Shown in pieces: positions 8,683-16,809 of a DNA stretch of 64,000 bases. The stretch is taken from positions 1 to 64,000 of the IMG/VR virus record IMGVR_UViG_3300042464_000191; one strand, written 5' to 3'. The number at the start of each line of letters is the position of its first letter. The stretch's first letter is position 1. The DNA is from a virus. The notes under the pieces were generated by a model. That model saw nothing but the letters and a program-made list of their open reading frames with translations. It was not told the DNA's origin and did not search any database. The position numbers were made by a program, and so were the translations under genes.

Positions 8683-9702
8683 ATGCCTATTCCATCTAGA
8701 AAATCCGGTGAAGATAAAGATGCATTTGTGTCCAGATGCATGGGTAATGAAACCATGAAAAAAGACTATCCAGACCAACAACAGAGAGTAGCTATCTGTA
8801 TTGGTCAAGCAACAGCAGATTGCGATTGTGTAGAAGCTGCTGATTATGAATTACAGATGGAAGCTGGATATGCAGAAGAACTTACCGAAGATAATTTCTA
8901 TGTTCCACTAGAAGCAGAATATGAAGACTTTGGCGAAGAAACAGAACAGTGGGATGTAGCCACAGCAAAGCCCGGATTATGGGAAAATATTCGTAAGAAA
9001 AGAGAACGAGAAGGTAAGAATTATAAACCAGCAAAGCCGGGAGATCCAGATAGACCAAGCAAAGACGCTTGGAAAAAAGCTCAATCTGACGGCGGCGATG
9101 AAATGGCTTTAGAGCAAATCCAAAAGATGCATGATCAGCTTATGGAAATTGTTATGAAGCTTAAAGATATGTCTTTATCGGTTGAATTTCAAGATTGGAC
9201 AAAAGACATGATTTCTAAGGCTGAAATTTATATACAAAATGTATATGACTTTGTAAAGTATTATGAACCCGGTAAATATGAAGATGAATATACTGGCGAT
9301 GAAGAAGAACCATCAGATCCAGAGACAGAAGAACCAAAAATGGAAACAGAAGATGGAAGCTATGAATATCAAGATCCACAAACTGGTGAAATTTATACAT
9401 ATAGACGCAAGGGATATTATGAAAAGAACGGACGAGTTCTTATGTATATGGGACAAGCGGTTGAATATCAAGGACGCAAAGTGACATTGAATAAACCATT
9501 TAGAACATCAAATGGTCCAAAGAAGTTTGCAGTATACGTCAAGAACGAAAGTGGCAATGTTGTTATTGTAAGATTTGGTGACCCAAATATGAAGATAAAG
9601 AAGAATATTCCAGAGCGACGAAAGAGCTTTAGGGCTAGACACAACTGTGATAATCCGGGTCCAAAGTGGAAAGCTAGGTATTGGGCCTGTAAGAGTTGGT
9701 AA
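8683..9702 (+). CDS. Conserved acidic phage protein with RKSGE-type N-terminus and RARHNC-type C-terminus
   Basis: A 339-residue modular protein with a strong ribosome-binding site (CAGGAG). Residues 1-45 (PIPSRKSGEDKD, FVSRCMGNE, QQRVAIC) form a short module that recurs at the ends of many marine-phage structural or protease proteins. Residues 75-260 are acidic with a long helix and a Glu/Pro-rich linker. The C-terminal 90 residues include RFGDPNM and PERRKSFRARHNCD plus YWACKSW, another recurring phage module with Cys and aromatic residues. No enzymatic motif is seen. Membership of the head/prohead group is suggested by where such modules are known, but here it lies among replication genes, so the role is open. 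Last gene before the promoter region at 9.7 kb. Confidence 0.6.
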   Translation: MPIPSRKSGEDKDAFVSRCMGNETMKKDYPDQQQRVAICIGQATADCDCVEAADYELQMEAGYAEELTEDNFYVPLEAEYEDFGEETEQWDVATAKPGLWENIRKKREREGKNYKPAKPGDPDRPSKDAWKKAQSDGGDEMALEQIQKMHDQLMEIVMKLKDMSLSVEFQDWTKDMISKAEIYIQNVYDFVKYYEPGKYEDEYTGDEEEPSDPETEEPKMETEDGSYEYQDPQTGEIYTYRRKGYYEKNGRVLMYMGQAVEYQGRKVTLNKPFRTSNGPKKFAVYVKNESGNVVIVRFGDPNMKIKKNIPERRKSFRARHNCDNPGPKWKARYWACKSW

Positions 9703-9715
9703 TAATTTGTGTGCG

Positions 9716-9740
9716 ATGGGGGGAAATTGAGTACCCCCAT
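9716..9740 (+). terminator. G:C hairpin, possible terminator or attenuator
   Basis: ATGGGGG at 9716-9722 is matched by CCCCCAT at 9734-9740, giving a perfect 7-bp stem with an 11-base loop, 14 bases after the stop of the upstream gene. The following bases (TGTACTCTTT) are only a poor U-tract, so termination would be weak. The right arm touches the putative -35 element of the next promoter. Confidence 0.4.
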
Positions 9741-9768
9741 TGTACTCTTTGATCGTAGACGCTATAAT
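9740..9768 (+). promoter_or_regulatory. Putative sigma-70-type promoter for the polymerase operon
   Basis: TTGTAC (9740-9745) and a perfect TATAAT (9763-9768) are separated by 17 bases, 34 bases ahead of the polymerase start codon, in one of the few real gaps on this strand. The -10 lies in GCTATAATAC, nearly identical to GCTAAAATAC before the SSB gene. Confidence 0.55.
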
Positions 9769-9802
9769 ACATTGATTGAGTCTCTAGTTGCGAGGAAAAT
9801 AT

Positions 9803-11431
9803 ATGGCTTGGTTTCCATTGAAAAACTACACACACTATAGTCTATTAAAAGGCTATTCGAAGCCAGACGAACTGGCTTTTAAGTGCAAAGAAAATAATTA
9901 TTTAGCCTGCGGTATTTGTGACTATAAAACAATATCTGGTGCTGTGTCCTTCTACAAGGCTTGCAAGAAAGCTGGCATTAAGCCAATCATAGGCTGCTCA
10001 TTTGATAAATTCTCTCTATTCGCCAAGAATAAGGCGGGGTGGCACGATTTAATAGAATTAGTCTCATCACTTGATGAAAATGATAATGTCCCAGAATCTA
10101 TATTGTCTAATATTTTGAAGAAGAATAATCTTATCAAGTTGTCAGACTCTTATTCTAAGTCTATGCCTATTAGTTATTATACAAATAGGGCGGATGCCAA
10201 ACTACACAGAGTTTTACTTTGCTCTGATATGAAGACAACTCTGCCAAAAGTAACTAAATGTATCAGACAAGATAAAAATGGCAGCATAAATGTTGATTCC
10301 TATTTGGCACAAAATCATGCTGATAAAGTTCAATACTTCATGCATGATACTTATTATGTTCTGGATAAAGACGAATCCAAAGATTTGGACTCTACTGAAC
10401 TAGATAAGATCTATAGTCAATGCGAAGATTACGACATTTTAAACAAGCCAATGCTACCAAAGTTTAGCTGTCCAAACGGAGCCACAGAAGAAGATTATCT
10501 TAAAGAACTGTGCCGCGAGGGGTGGAAAAATCTTTTGATAGCACAAAATAAAGTATCTAATGAAGATGATAAACAAAGATATCTTGATAGATTCAAAGAA
10601 GAATTCGACGTTATTAAAAATGCTAACCTATTCGGTTATTTTTTGATTGTTCGTGATATCATAAACTATGTGAATAGCAGGGGATGGCTTTCTGGCCCCG
10701 GTAGAGGTTCAGCGGCTGGATGCTTAATCTCATATCTTGTCGGAATTACTAAAATCGATCCTCTAGAATTTGATCTTCTATTTGCTCGTTTTTATAATGC
10801 TGGACGAAATACTGCTGACCATATATCTTTACCAGATATTGATATGGACGTTCCCGGCAAGCATAGAGATGAAATTATTGGGTACATTAAGGACAAGTAT
10901 GGTCATGATCGCGTCAGTCAAATGTTAACGTTTGGTAGACTACAAGGAAAGAGTGCTATCAAAGAAGTTCTACGTATTAATGAGGCTTGTTCTTTTGCTG
11001 AAATGAATGCTATAAGCAATTGCATTCCAGATGAAGCTAAAATCTCAGATCAACTAGCAGAAATGGACGATGAAGATCGATCTATCATTAGATGGGCATT
11101 GATCAACAATGCTGATGAACTGAGGGACTTTTGTAGAATTAATGATAATGGTGAACTTGAGGGCGAATATGCTGATTATTTTGATCAAGCTATCAAAATC
11201 GAAGGCACATTTAAAACGCAAGGAAAACATGCCGCCGGTGTTGTGATCTCTGCCGAACCTTTACAAAAAGTTTGCCCAATGGTAAAACAGAAAGGATCGC
11301 ATGAAAAAATTGCTGGGTTAGAAATGAGTGATCTAGAGGCGTTGGGTCATGTAAAATTTGACGTTCTAGGAATCAATTTGCTAGATAAAATCATGAAGAT
11401 ACAAGAAATAACAGGAGTTGCAAATGGCTAA
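9803..11431 (+). CDS. dnaE: DNA polymerase III alpha subunit, N-terminal half (degenerate PHP plus catalytic palm)
   Basis: A 542-residue protein equal to the first half of a bacterial DnaE replicative polymerase. Residues 1-90 align in pattern with a PHP domain (YSLLKGYSKPDEL, KKAGIKPIIGC), but the usual His/Glu/Asp metal ligands are replaced and the domain is shortened. The polymerase motifs are intact: GPGRGSAAG at about 298-306, LPDIDMD with D345, D347 and D349, and the third palm aspartate in VKFDVLG at about D520, so all three catalytic aspartates lie in this half. The protein stops 20 or so residues after that aspartate; the matching fingers region starts in the gene at 12094. ATG 9803 follows GAGGA. 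The stop lies in an ATGGCTAA overlap with the exonuclease gene. Activity should need association with the C-terminal half. Confidence 0.88.
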   Translation: MAWFPLKNYTHYSLLKGYSKPDELAFKCKENNYLACGICDYKTISGAVSFYKACKKAGIKPIIGCSFDKFSLFAKNKAGWHDLIELVSSLDENDNVPESILSNILKKNNLIKLSDSYSKSMPISYYTNRADAKLHRVLLCSDMKTTLPKVTKCIRQDKNGSINVDSYLAQNHADKVQYFMHDTYYVLDKDESKDLDSTELDKIYSQCEDYDILNKPMLPKFSCPNGATEEDYLKELCREGWKNLLIAQNKVSNEDDKQRYLDRFKEEFDVIKNANLFGYFLIVRDIINYVNSRGWLSGPGRGSAAGCLISYLVGITKIDPLEFDLLFARFYNAGRNTADHISLPDIDMDVPGKHRDEIIGYIKDKYGHDRVSQMLTFGRLQGKSAIKEVLRINEACSFAEMNAISNCIPDEAKISDQLAEMDDEDRSIIRWALINNADELRDFCRINDNGELEGEYADYFDQAIKIEGTFKTQGKHAAGVVISAEPLQKVCPMVKQKGSHEKIAGLEMSDLEALGHVKFDVLGINLLDKIMKIQEITGVANG

Positions 11432-12104
11432 CAGAGACTTTATTATATTTGACTTTGAAACGGGATCAAGAAATCCACACAGAACACAACCAACACAAAT
11501 TGCCGCCATAGCACTAGATGGTAGAACGCTATCAATGAAGGGGCAATTCAATAGTGAGATAAAACCGATCTTTGATGAAGCGGAAGCCGTTGCCGCTGGT
11601 GTTGACCCAATCGAAGATGAAGCACTTAAGATTACTAAGAAGACAAGAGAACAGCTAGAAAAAGCTCCATCATTAAAATCTGTATGGTCCAAGTTTACTA
11701 AATTTGTTGATCAGTATAATTGGAAGGGCGACACATTTTTTAATCCAATTCCAGTTGGGTTTAATATTATTGGATTCGATATGATTATAGTCAATAGGCT
11801 ATGTAGAGAATTTGGGCCTTGGGATAAAGATCGTGAGCAACAAAAGTTATTCAGCAAGGTTTATAAGTTTGATATCATGGACTCTGTTTTTGCTTGGACA
11901 GAGAGCGATCCAAGTATTAGATCTATAAGCATGGATGCATTGAGAGAACGTATGGGCTTAAGTTTTGACAATGCACACGATGCTTTGCAGGACGTAAAAG
12001 ATGAAGCAAATATCTTTATCAAACTGATGAAAACACACAGAGCAGTATATCAAAATATTAAATTTGAGAAAGCCTTTGCAAATGGGGAATTGTATGTTAA
12101 ATGA
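11424..12104 (+). CDS. dnaQ: DnaQ-like DEDDh 3'-5' proofreading exonuclease
   Basis: A 226-residue DEDDh exonuclease, the type of the polymerase III epsilon subunit. Exo I is D10-F-E12-T in FDFETGS, Exo II is around D119 (IIGFDMIIVNRL), and Exo III is H185 with D190 (NAHDALQDVKDEA). It sits precisely between the two halves of the alpha subunit gene: its ATG overlaps the stop of the N-half and its last bases overlap the start of the C-half. AGGAG at 11412-11416 gives it its own ribosome site. A QQKLF string at about residues 139-143 resembles a clamp-binding pentapeptide but lies within the fold. Expected role: proofreading for the split polymerase, whose own PHP domain looks inactive. Confidence 0.88.
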   Translation: MANRDFIIFDFETGSRNPHRTQPTQIAAIALDGRTLSMKGQFNSEIKPIFDEAEAVAAGVDPIEDEALKITKKTREQLEKAPSLKSVWSKFTKFVDQYNWKGDTFFNPIPVGFNIIGFDMIIVNRLCREFGPWDKDREQQKLFSKVYKFDIMDSVFAWTESDPSIRSISMDALRERMGLSFDNAHDALQDVKDEANIFIKLMKTHRAVYQNIKFEKAFANGELYVK

Positions 12105-13665
12105 TTTGGATTATCACGACAAGCCCACTTGGCAATTGTTTGCAGATGGTAAGACCAAGGGTATCTTTCAGCTAGAAAGTAATCTTGGTAAGTCTTGGTC
12201 TAAAAAACTGGCTCCAACTAACATTGAGGAACTGTCTGCCTTAATTGCTATTATTAGGCCGGGAACATTAAAAGCATATGTCGATGGAAAGAGTATGACA
12301 CAGCACTATGTTGATAGAAAGCATGGTAGGGAAGAAGTTACATACTTACATCCAGCACTTGAAGAAATATTGAAGCCAACATATGGCGTTCTGGTTTATC
12401 AAGAGCAATCCATGCGTATAGCAGAAAAGATTGCCGGTTTTAATTTGCAAGAAGCCGACGTTCTTAGAAAAGCTATCGGTAAGAAAAAAGCAGACCTTAT
12501 GAACGAGGTTAAAAAGTCTTTTATTGCTGGTGCAGAAAAAGTTGGCATAGTAAACAAGGAAGAAGCAGAGCAAATCTTCGGATGGATCGAAAAGTCATCC
12601 AGATATGCCTTCAATAAGTCTCATAGCGTCTCTTATGCAATATGTTCTTATTGGAGTGCATATTTTAAGGCCCATTATCCACTTCAATTTTTCTTATCGT
12701 ATCTTTATTATGCTAACGAAAAACAAGACCCTCATCAAGAGATTTACGAATTAATTTCTGAGGCAAAACTGTTTGACATAGAAACAAAGACCCCAAATCT
12801 ATCTAATTTTGATAAGAAGTTCAATATCAAGAACAAGAAGATATATTTCGGTATTAAAGATGTCAAATCTCTTACTGGAGCAACTGGCGATAAATTGATT
12901 ACTGTTATAGACGAAGCCCAAAAAGAGTTGGGTAAGCCAATTAAGGACTTTACTTGGTTAGAAATTCTACTCTTTGTTTCGTCTAAGATTAGCTCTACTG
13001 CTTTTAAGTCATTAGCATCCATTGGATTTTTTAGAAACTTTAGTGGAAAGATCACTAGGAATAAAGCGCTATATGATTATGAGATCTATAGAACTTTGAC
13101 AAAGGCTGAACAAAATTGGATTATTGAGAATTATCCTACTAAGCAATGGTCTAGTTTCGTTGATTGTTTAAAGGACTTAGCACCAACTAAAAAAGAGGGT
13201 GGAGGAACTTCCAAAATAGATCGTAAGCAGGCAATCGAAAATGAGATTCAACTATTGATTAATCCGCCATACGATCTAGAAGACGATCCAAGCTGGGTCA
13301 TTGATCAAGAAGTAAAGTTCTTGGGGTGTCCAGTGAGTATGGCTAGAGTGGAAACGTCCGACACTTCGGCAGCAAATACAACATGTAGGGAAATCGTAAA
13401 TGGGAAACGCGGAAAAGATATTTGCGTTGTCGCCAACGTACAAAGGGTTTCTGATTATACTATCACCAAGGGTGAATCTAAGGGGCAATTGATGTCATTT
13501 TTAACAATAGAAGATGATTCATGTATGTTAGATAGCGTGATAGTATTTCCAAAAGTAAGGGAAAAGTATAAGTACGTCCTATACGAAGGAAACAATCTCA
13601 TATTTTGTGGATCGGTAGAAAAGAACGATAACTCTTTTATCGTCAATCAAATTCACGAAATCTAG
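12094..13665 (+). CDS. dnaE: DNA polymerase III alpha subunit, C-terminal half (fingers, HhH, OB fold)
   Basis: A 523-residue continuation of DnaE. It opens at the point where bacterial alpha subunits read GVFQLES (here GIFQLESN), then RPGTLKAYVD, YQEQSMRIAEKIAGF and LRKAIGKKK, which are the fingers-domain motifs that bind incoming nucleotide, followed by FNKSHSVSYA. Further on are a helix-hairpin-helix-like segment (about residues 250-310) and a terminal OB fold (GQLMSFLTIEDDS, DSVIVFPKV). No C-terminal tau-binding domain of the E. coli kind is apparent. ATG 12094 is preferred to the in-frame TTG 12064 because GGGGA lies just ahead and it overlaps the exonuclease end by 11 bases. Nothing of the family core seems lost between the two halves. 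Confidence 0.85.
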   Translation: MLNDLDYHDKPTWQLFADGKTKGIFQLESNLGKSWSKKLAPTNIEELSALIAIIRPGTLKAYVDGKSMTQHYVDRKHGREEVTYLHPALEEILKPTYGVLVYQEQSMRIAEKIAGFNLQEADVLRKAIGKKKADLMNEVKKSFIAGAEKVGIVNKEEAEQIFGWIEKSSRYAFNKSHSVSYAICSYWSAYFKAHYPLQFFLSYLYYANEKQDPHQEIYELISEAKLFDIETKTPNLSNFDKKFNIKNKKIYFGIKDVKSLTGATGDKLITVIDEAQKELGKPIKDFTWLEILLFVSSKISSTAFKSLASIGFFRNFSGKITRNKALYDYEIYRTLTKAEQNWIIENYPTKQWSSFVDCLKDLAPTKKEGGGTSKIDRKQAIENEIQLLINPPYDLEDDPSWVIDQEVKFLGCPVSMARVETSDTSAANTTCREIVNGKRGKDICVVANVQRVSDYTITKGESKGQLMSFLTIEDDSCMLDSVIVFPKVREKYKYVLYEGNNLIFCGSVEKNDNSFIVNQIHEI

Positions 13666-13666
13666 A

Positions 13667-13695
13667 TTGTTTTTTGGACTTGTTGTTGCTAAAAT
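13667..13695 (+). promoter_or_regulatory. Putative promoter for SSB and glycosyltransferase genes
   Basis: TTGTTT (13667-13672) and TAAAAT (13690-13695) are 17 bases apart in the 51-base gap before the SSB gene. The -10 context GCTAAAATAC differs at one base from that of the promoter at 9740-9768. Confidence 0.42.
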
Positions 13696-13716
13696 ACTAA
13701 GATCAAGGAGAATGAT

Positions 13717-14028
13717 ATGAATGTGTGTTCTTTTACGGGGTATCTTGTTGAAAACCCTAGGATATCAATGGAAGGCGATGTGGTGAAAGCTGAGTTTACG
13801 ATGGTGGTATATACTTATCGTAAAACAAGAAGCGGTGAGAAGAATAGAATACCTACCTATTTACAGTGCGAAGCGTGGCATACTGGTGCAGAAACTTTAG
13901 AAAAATATGCTACAAAAGGAACTAAATTGAACGTTCACGCTTCTGCTAAAAATGTATCTAAAGATAATAAGTCAGTTATTTTTAGAATAAACGAGTTTGA
14001 CTTCTGCAACCAAGAGTACGACTATTAA
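13717..14028 (+). CDS. ssb: Single-stranded DNA-binding protein
   Basis: A 103-residue OB-fold protein with the bacterial SSB layout: opening strand CSFTGYLVENPRI, then VKAEFTMVVYTYR, a flexible basic loop, LQCEAWHTGAETLEKYATKG (the conserved W and helix), and TKLNVHASAKN. It is shorter than E. coli SSB (178) and lacks the long Gly/Pro-rich linker and the DDDIPF-type tip, ending instead in QEYDY, which is acidic. It should coat ssDNA at the fork and in recombination. A strong AAGGAG lies 8 bases before the ATG. The gene has its own putative promoter, consistent with high demand. Confidence 0.85.
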   Translation: MNVCSFTGYLVENPRISMEGDVVKAEFTMVVYTYRKTRSGEKNRIPTYLQCEAWHTGAETLEKYATKGTKLNVHASAKNVSKDNKSVIFRINEFDFCNQEYDY

Positions 14029-14029
14029 T

Positions 14030-15694
14030 ATGAGAAAAAAACGCATACTATTTTGTAGCGAAGCTACATTTTTAAATACTGGATATGCTACTTATACCAG
14101 AGAGATATTGAACTATCTACACAATACTGGTAAATATGAACTAGCAGAAATGGCATCATATGGTGAGCGAAAAGACAAGCGGGCCGCTTCTATACCTTGG
14201 AAATATTACGGAGTAGTACCGGATAGTTCTTGCTCAGAAGATGAAAAGAAGCAATATGCAGAACATCCAATAGCACAATTCGGTGAACTATTATTTGAAT
14301 CTGTTTGCTTAGATTTTCAGCCAGATGTCGTGTGCGATATCAGAGATTTCTGGATGTTGGACTTTCAAGAGCGTTCTCCGTTTAGGCCATTTTACAAATG
14401 GTGCATTATGCCAACCGTTGATGCTAAACCACAGGCTAGGCAATGGATTGCAACATACGAGTCTGCTGATGCTTGTCTAACATACTCTGAGTGGGCTGGA
14501 GAAGTAATCAAAGAACAATCTGGTGGTAAAATAAAATATTTGGGAATAGCACCACCCTCTGCACATCCAGCATATCAACCCATTGATGACAAGTTATCTT
14601 TGAGACAATCTTTTGGCATTAATCCAAATGCAAAGATAGTTGGCACCGTAATGAGAAATCAAAGGCGCAAATTATATCCAGATCTATTTTCAGCATTTAG
14701 GTTATTATTGGATAAGACTAATAATGATCCAGACTTAATGTTATATTGTCACACAAGTTATCCAGACCTTGGTTGGGATATACCGGAGCTATTACAAGAA
14801 TACGGTCTTTCTTCTAGAGTTTTATTTACATATATCTGTGGTCAAACTGGTAAGCCCTTCGTTTCTTTATTTAGGGGTGCGGTAGCACAGTCACCTTATT
14901 CAAATAAATATGGTGCCGTATTATCAAATGTTAAGAACGGTCTAGAGTATGAGGATCTTGCAAAGATTATCAACTTATTCGATCTATATGTTCAGTATGC
15001 AAACTGTGAAGGCTTTGGGTTGCCACAAGTAGAAGCTGCTGCATGTGGCGTTCCAGTAATGTCAACGGATTATTCTGCTATGGAAAGTGTTGTTAGAAAC
15101 TTAGGTGGAATACCGATTACACCAAAAGCTCTGTATAAAGAACTAGAAACCGGATGTCTAAGAGCAGTGCCAGACAATGAATTGGCATCTAGTCTAATGT
15201 TAGCATTCTTCAATATGCCAAAAGATCAACGGCTTAATTGGGGTGCAAAAACAAGAGAATCTTTCTTAAAGCATTATAGGTGGGAACAAAGCGGGAAAAT
15301 GTGGGAAGATTATTTTGATAGTGTCGAGATTATACCTGACCACTTGGGCTGGAAATCTCCATCTAGAATCAGAAAACCACAAGCTAAACCAGAGAATATA
15401 AATAAGCAATTTTCTCATGAAGATTTGGCCCGCTGGTTGATAACGTCTGTATTGTGTGAGCCAGAAAAGATAAATTCATTTATGGAAGCTAGGCTTGTAC
15501 GAGATTTGATGTATAAGAGTACAACTTCTACAACGGGCGGAATGTATTTTAATGAAAGTTCAGCCGCCTTTGATGGTAAACAGGGAAGATCATTTTTTGA
15601 TTTTGATATGGCATACAACCAGATGTTAGCACTATGCAATAGAAGAAATTATTGGGAACAAAAGCGATTAGACGCTATAAGGAATATTAAATGA
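14030..15694 (+). CDS. Large GT-B glycosyltransferase (GT4-like)
   Basis: A 554-residue glycosyltransferase. After the opening strand RILFCSEATFLNTGYATY (Gly-loop of the acceptor domain), the donor domain starts near GTVMRNQRRKLYPD and has the E-x7-E-type motif at about 325-340 (EGFGLPQVEAAACG), where the first glutamate normally contacts the nucleotide sugar. The C-terminal 120 residues carry no recognised domain. ATG 14030 lies one base after the SSB stop; an upstream in-frame ATG inside SSB is less likely. It ends in an ATGA overlap with another glycosyltransferase, starting the sugar cassette. Donor and acceptor unknown. Confidence 0.8.
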   Translation: MRKKRILFCSEATFLNTGYATYTREILNYLHNTGKYELAEMASYGERKDKRAASIPWKYYGVVPDSSCSEDEKKQYAEHPIAQFGELLFESVCLDFQPDVVCDIRDFWMLDFQERSPFRPFYKWCIMPTVDAKPQARQWIATYESADACLTYSEWAGEVIKEQSGGKIKYLGIAPPSAHPAYQPIDDKLSLRQSFGINPNAKIVGTVMRNQRRKLYPDLFSAFRLLLDKTNNDPDLMLYCHTSYPDLGWDIPELLQEYGLSSRVLFTYICGQTGKPFVSLFRGAVAQSPYSNKYGAVLSNVKNGLEYEDLAKIINLFDLYVQYANCEGFGLPQVEAAACGVPVMSTDYSAMESVVRNLGGIPITPKALYKELETGCLRAVPDNELASSLMLAFFNMPKDQRLNWGAKTRESFLKHYRWEQSGKMWEDYFDSVEIIPDHLGWKSPSRIRKPQAKPENINKQFSHEDLARWLITSVLCEPEKINSFMEARLVRDLMYKSTTSTTGGMYFNESSAAFDGKQGRSFFDFDMAYNQMLALCNRRNYWEQKRLDAIRNIK

Positions 15695-16809
15695 AAGCAT
15701 TATTCATATCACACTACAATGAAGGTAGCGGGTGGTCAAATTGCGGAATCGATCTAATCAAATCTATGCACAGGTCAGGAATAGACACTGTATGTAGAAG
15801 CATTAGGCTTGGAGCGGCAAGGCCACTAGCAGACGAAGAAATAAGTACCTTAGAATCAAAATCTCTATCTAATATAGATGTGTGCATACAGCATGTTTTG
15901 CCACATCATTTTGTAAAGACAAATAAGTTCAAAAAGAATATAGGATATTTTGTTGCTGAATCAACCAATATCAATTCTGTTTCTTGGTTTAATAACCTAG
16001 AGCTTATGGATGAAATATGGGTTCCTAATCAAACGCTACAACAGTCATTAGTATCTAGCGGTTTTAAGAAAAAGATTAGAGTTATCCCACATGCTTTTGA
16101 TTTGTCAAAATACTCCAAAAATTATGGCAAGGTGGACTTTGGAAACAATAAGCATAAATTCAAGTTTTATTTCATAGGTGATCTCAATGATCGCAAAAAT
16201 ATAGTATCTATTATTAGATCTTTTCATTCTGAGTTTCATGCGTCCGAACAAGTTGCTCTTGTGCTAAAAATCAAAAGACATGGAACGAATCCACAGGATG
16301 TTCAAAAGTATATTGGCAATTTATGTCGAAGCATTAAAGAGCAGATGAGATTATATCCTAATATAAACCAGTACCACAAAGAGTTGGTTATAACAGAAGA
16401 AATAGACAATAATCACATTAATATGCTGCATTCATCATGTGATTGTTTTATTGGTCCAACCCACGGAGAGGGCTGGTTTATACCAGCATTTGACGCCATG
16501 TGCTTTGGAAAAACACCAATATGTAGCAATGAGGGTGGTCCAAAAGAATTCATAGATCTACATAATACCAGCACTGGCTGGCTCGTAAATGGAGTATATG
16601 GAGTTTGTAATCATGGCGATCCAGCGTTTCCAGAATTATTTACTGGTACTGACGAATGGTTTATACCAAGTGAATCAATAATTAAAAAAGCCATGAGATT
16701 CTATTATGAAAATAGGGGTTCTGTAGATAGAGCCGCTGGACTAAAAAGAGCCTCATTATTTTCTTATGAATCCGTTGGGAACATGATAAAGGAAGCACTC
16801 AATGATTAA
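15691..16809 (+). CDS. GT-B glycosyltransferase (GT4-like)
   Basis: A 372-residue glycosyltransferase. N-terminal strand KALFISHYNEGSGWSNCG, a central FKFYFIGDLNDRKN strand that opens the donor domain (the usual G/N-R-K contact), and the E-x7-E region at about 258-276 (HGEGWFIPAFDAM). Lys/His-rich helices between match GT4 folds. It overlaps both neighbours (ATGA upstream, 8 bases downstream) so the three GT4-like genes from 14030 to 17800 look like one translational unit. The short spacing and different acceptor domains suggest they act in sequence on one glycan. Specificity cannot be read from sequence. Confidence 0.78.
   Translation: MKALFISHYNEGSGWSNCGIDLIKSMHRSGIDTVCRSIRLGAARPLADEEISTLESKSLSNIDVCIQHVLPHHFVKTNKFKKNIGYFVAESTNINSVSWFNNLELMDEIWVPNQTLQQSLVSSGFKKKIRVIPHAFDLSKYSKNYGKVDFGNNKHKFKFYFIGDLNDRKNIVSIIRSFHSEFHASEQVALVLKIKRHGTNPQDVQKYIGNLCRSIKEQMRLYPNINQYHKELVITEEIDNNHINMLHSSCDCFIGPTHGEGWFIPAFDAMCFGKTPICSNEGGPKEFIDLHNTSTGWLVNGVYGVCNHGDPAFPELFTGTDEWFIPSESIIKKAMRFYYENRGSVDRAAGLKRASLFSYESVGNMIKEALND

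Noticed and set aside
9803-13665. Intein or sequencing frameshift as the cause of the split polymerase
   Set aside because: No intein-type N-terminal Cys block or C-terminal HN-Cys is seen at the junctions. A complete 226-residue exonuclease with its own ribosome site and intact motifs lies between, which a frameshift cannot create.
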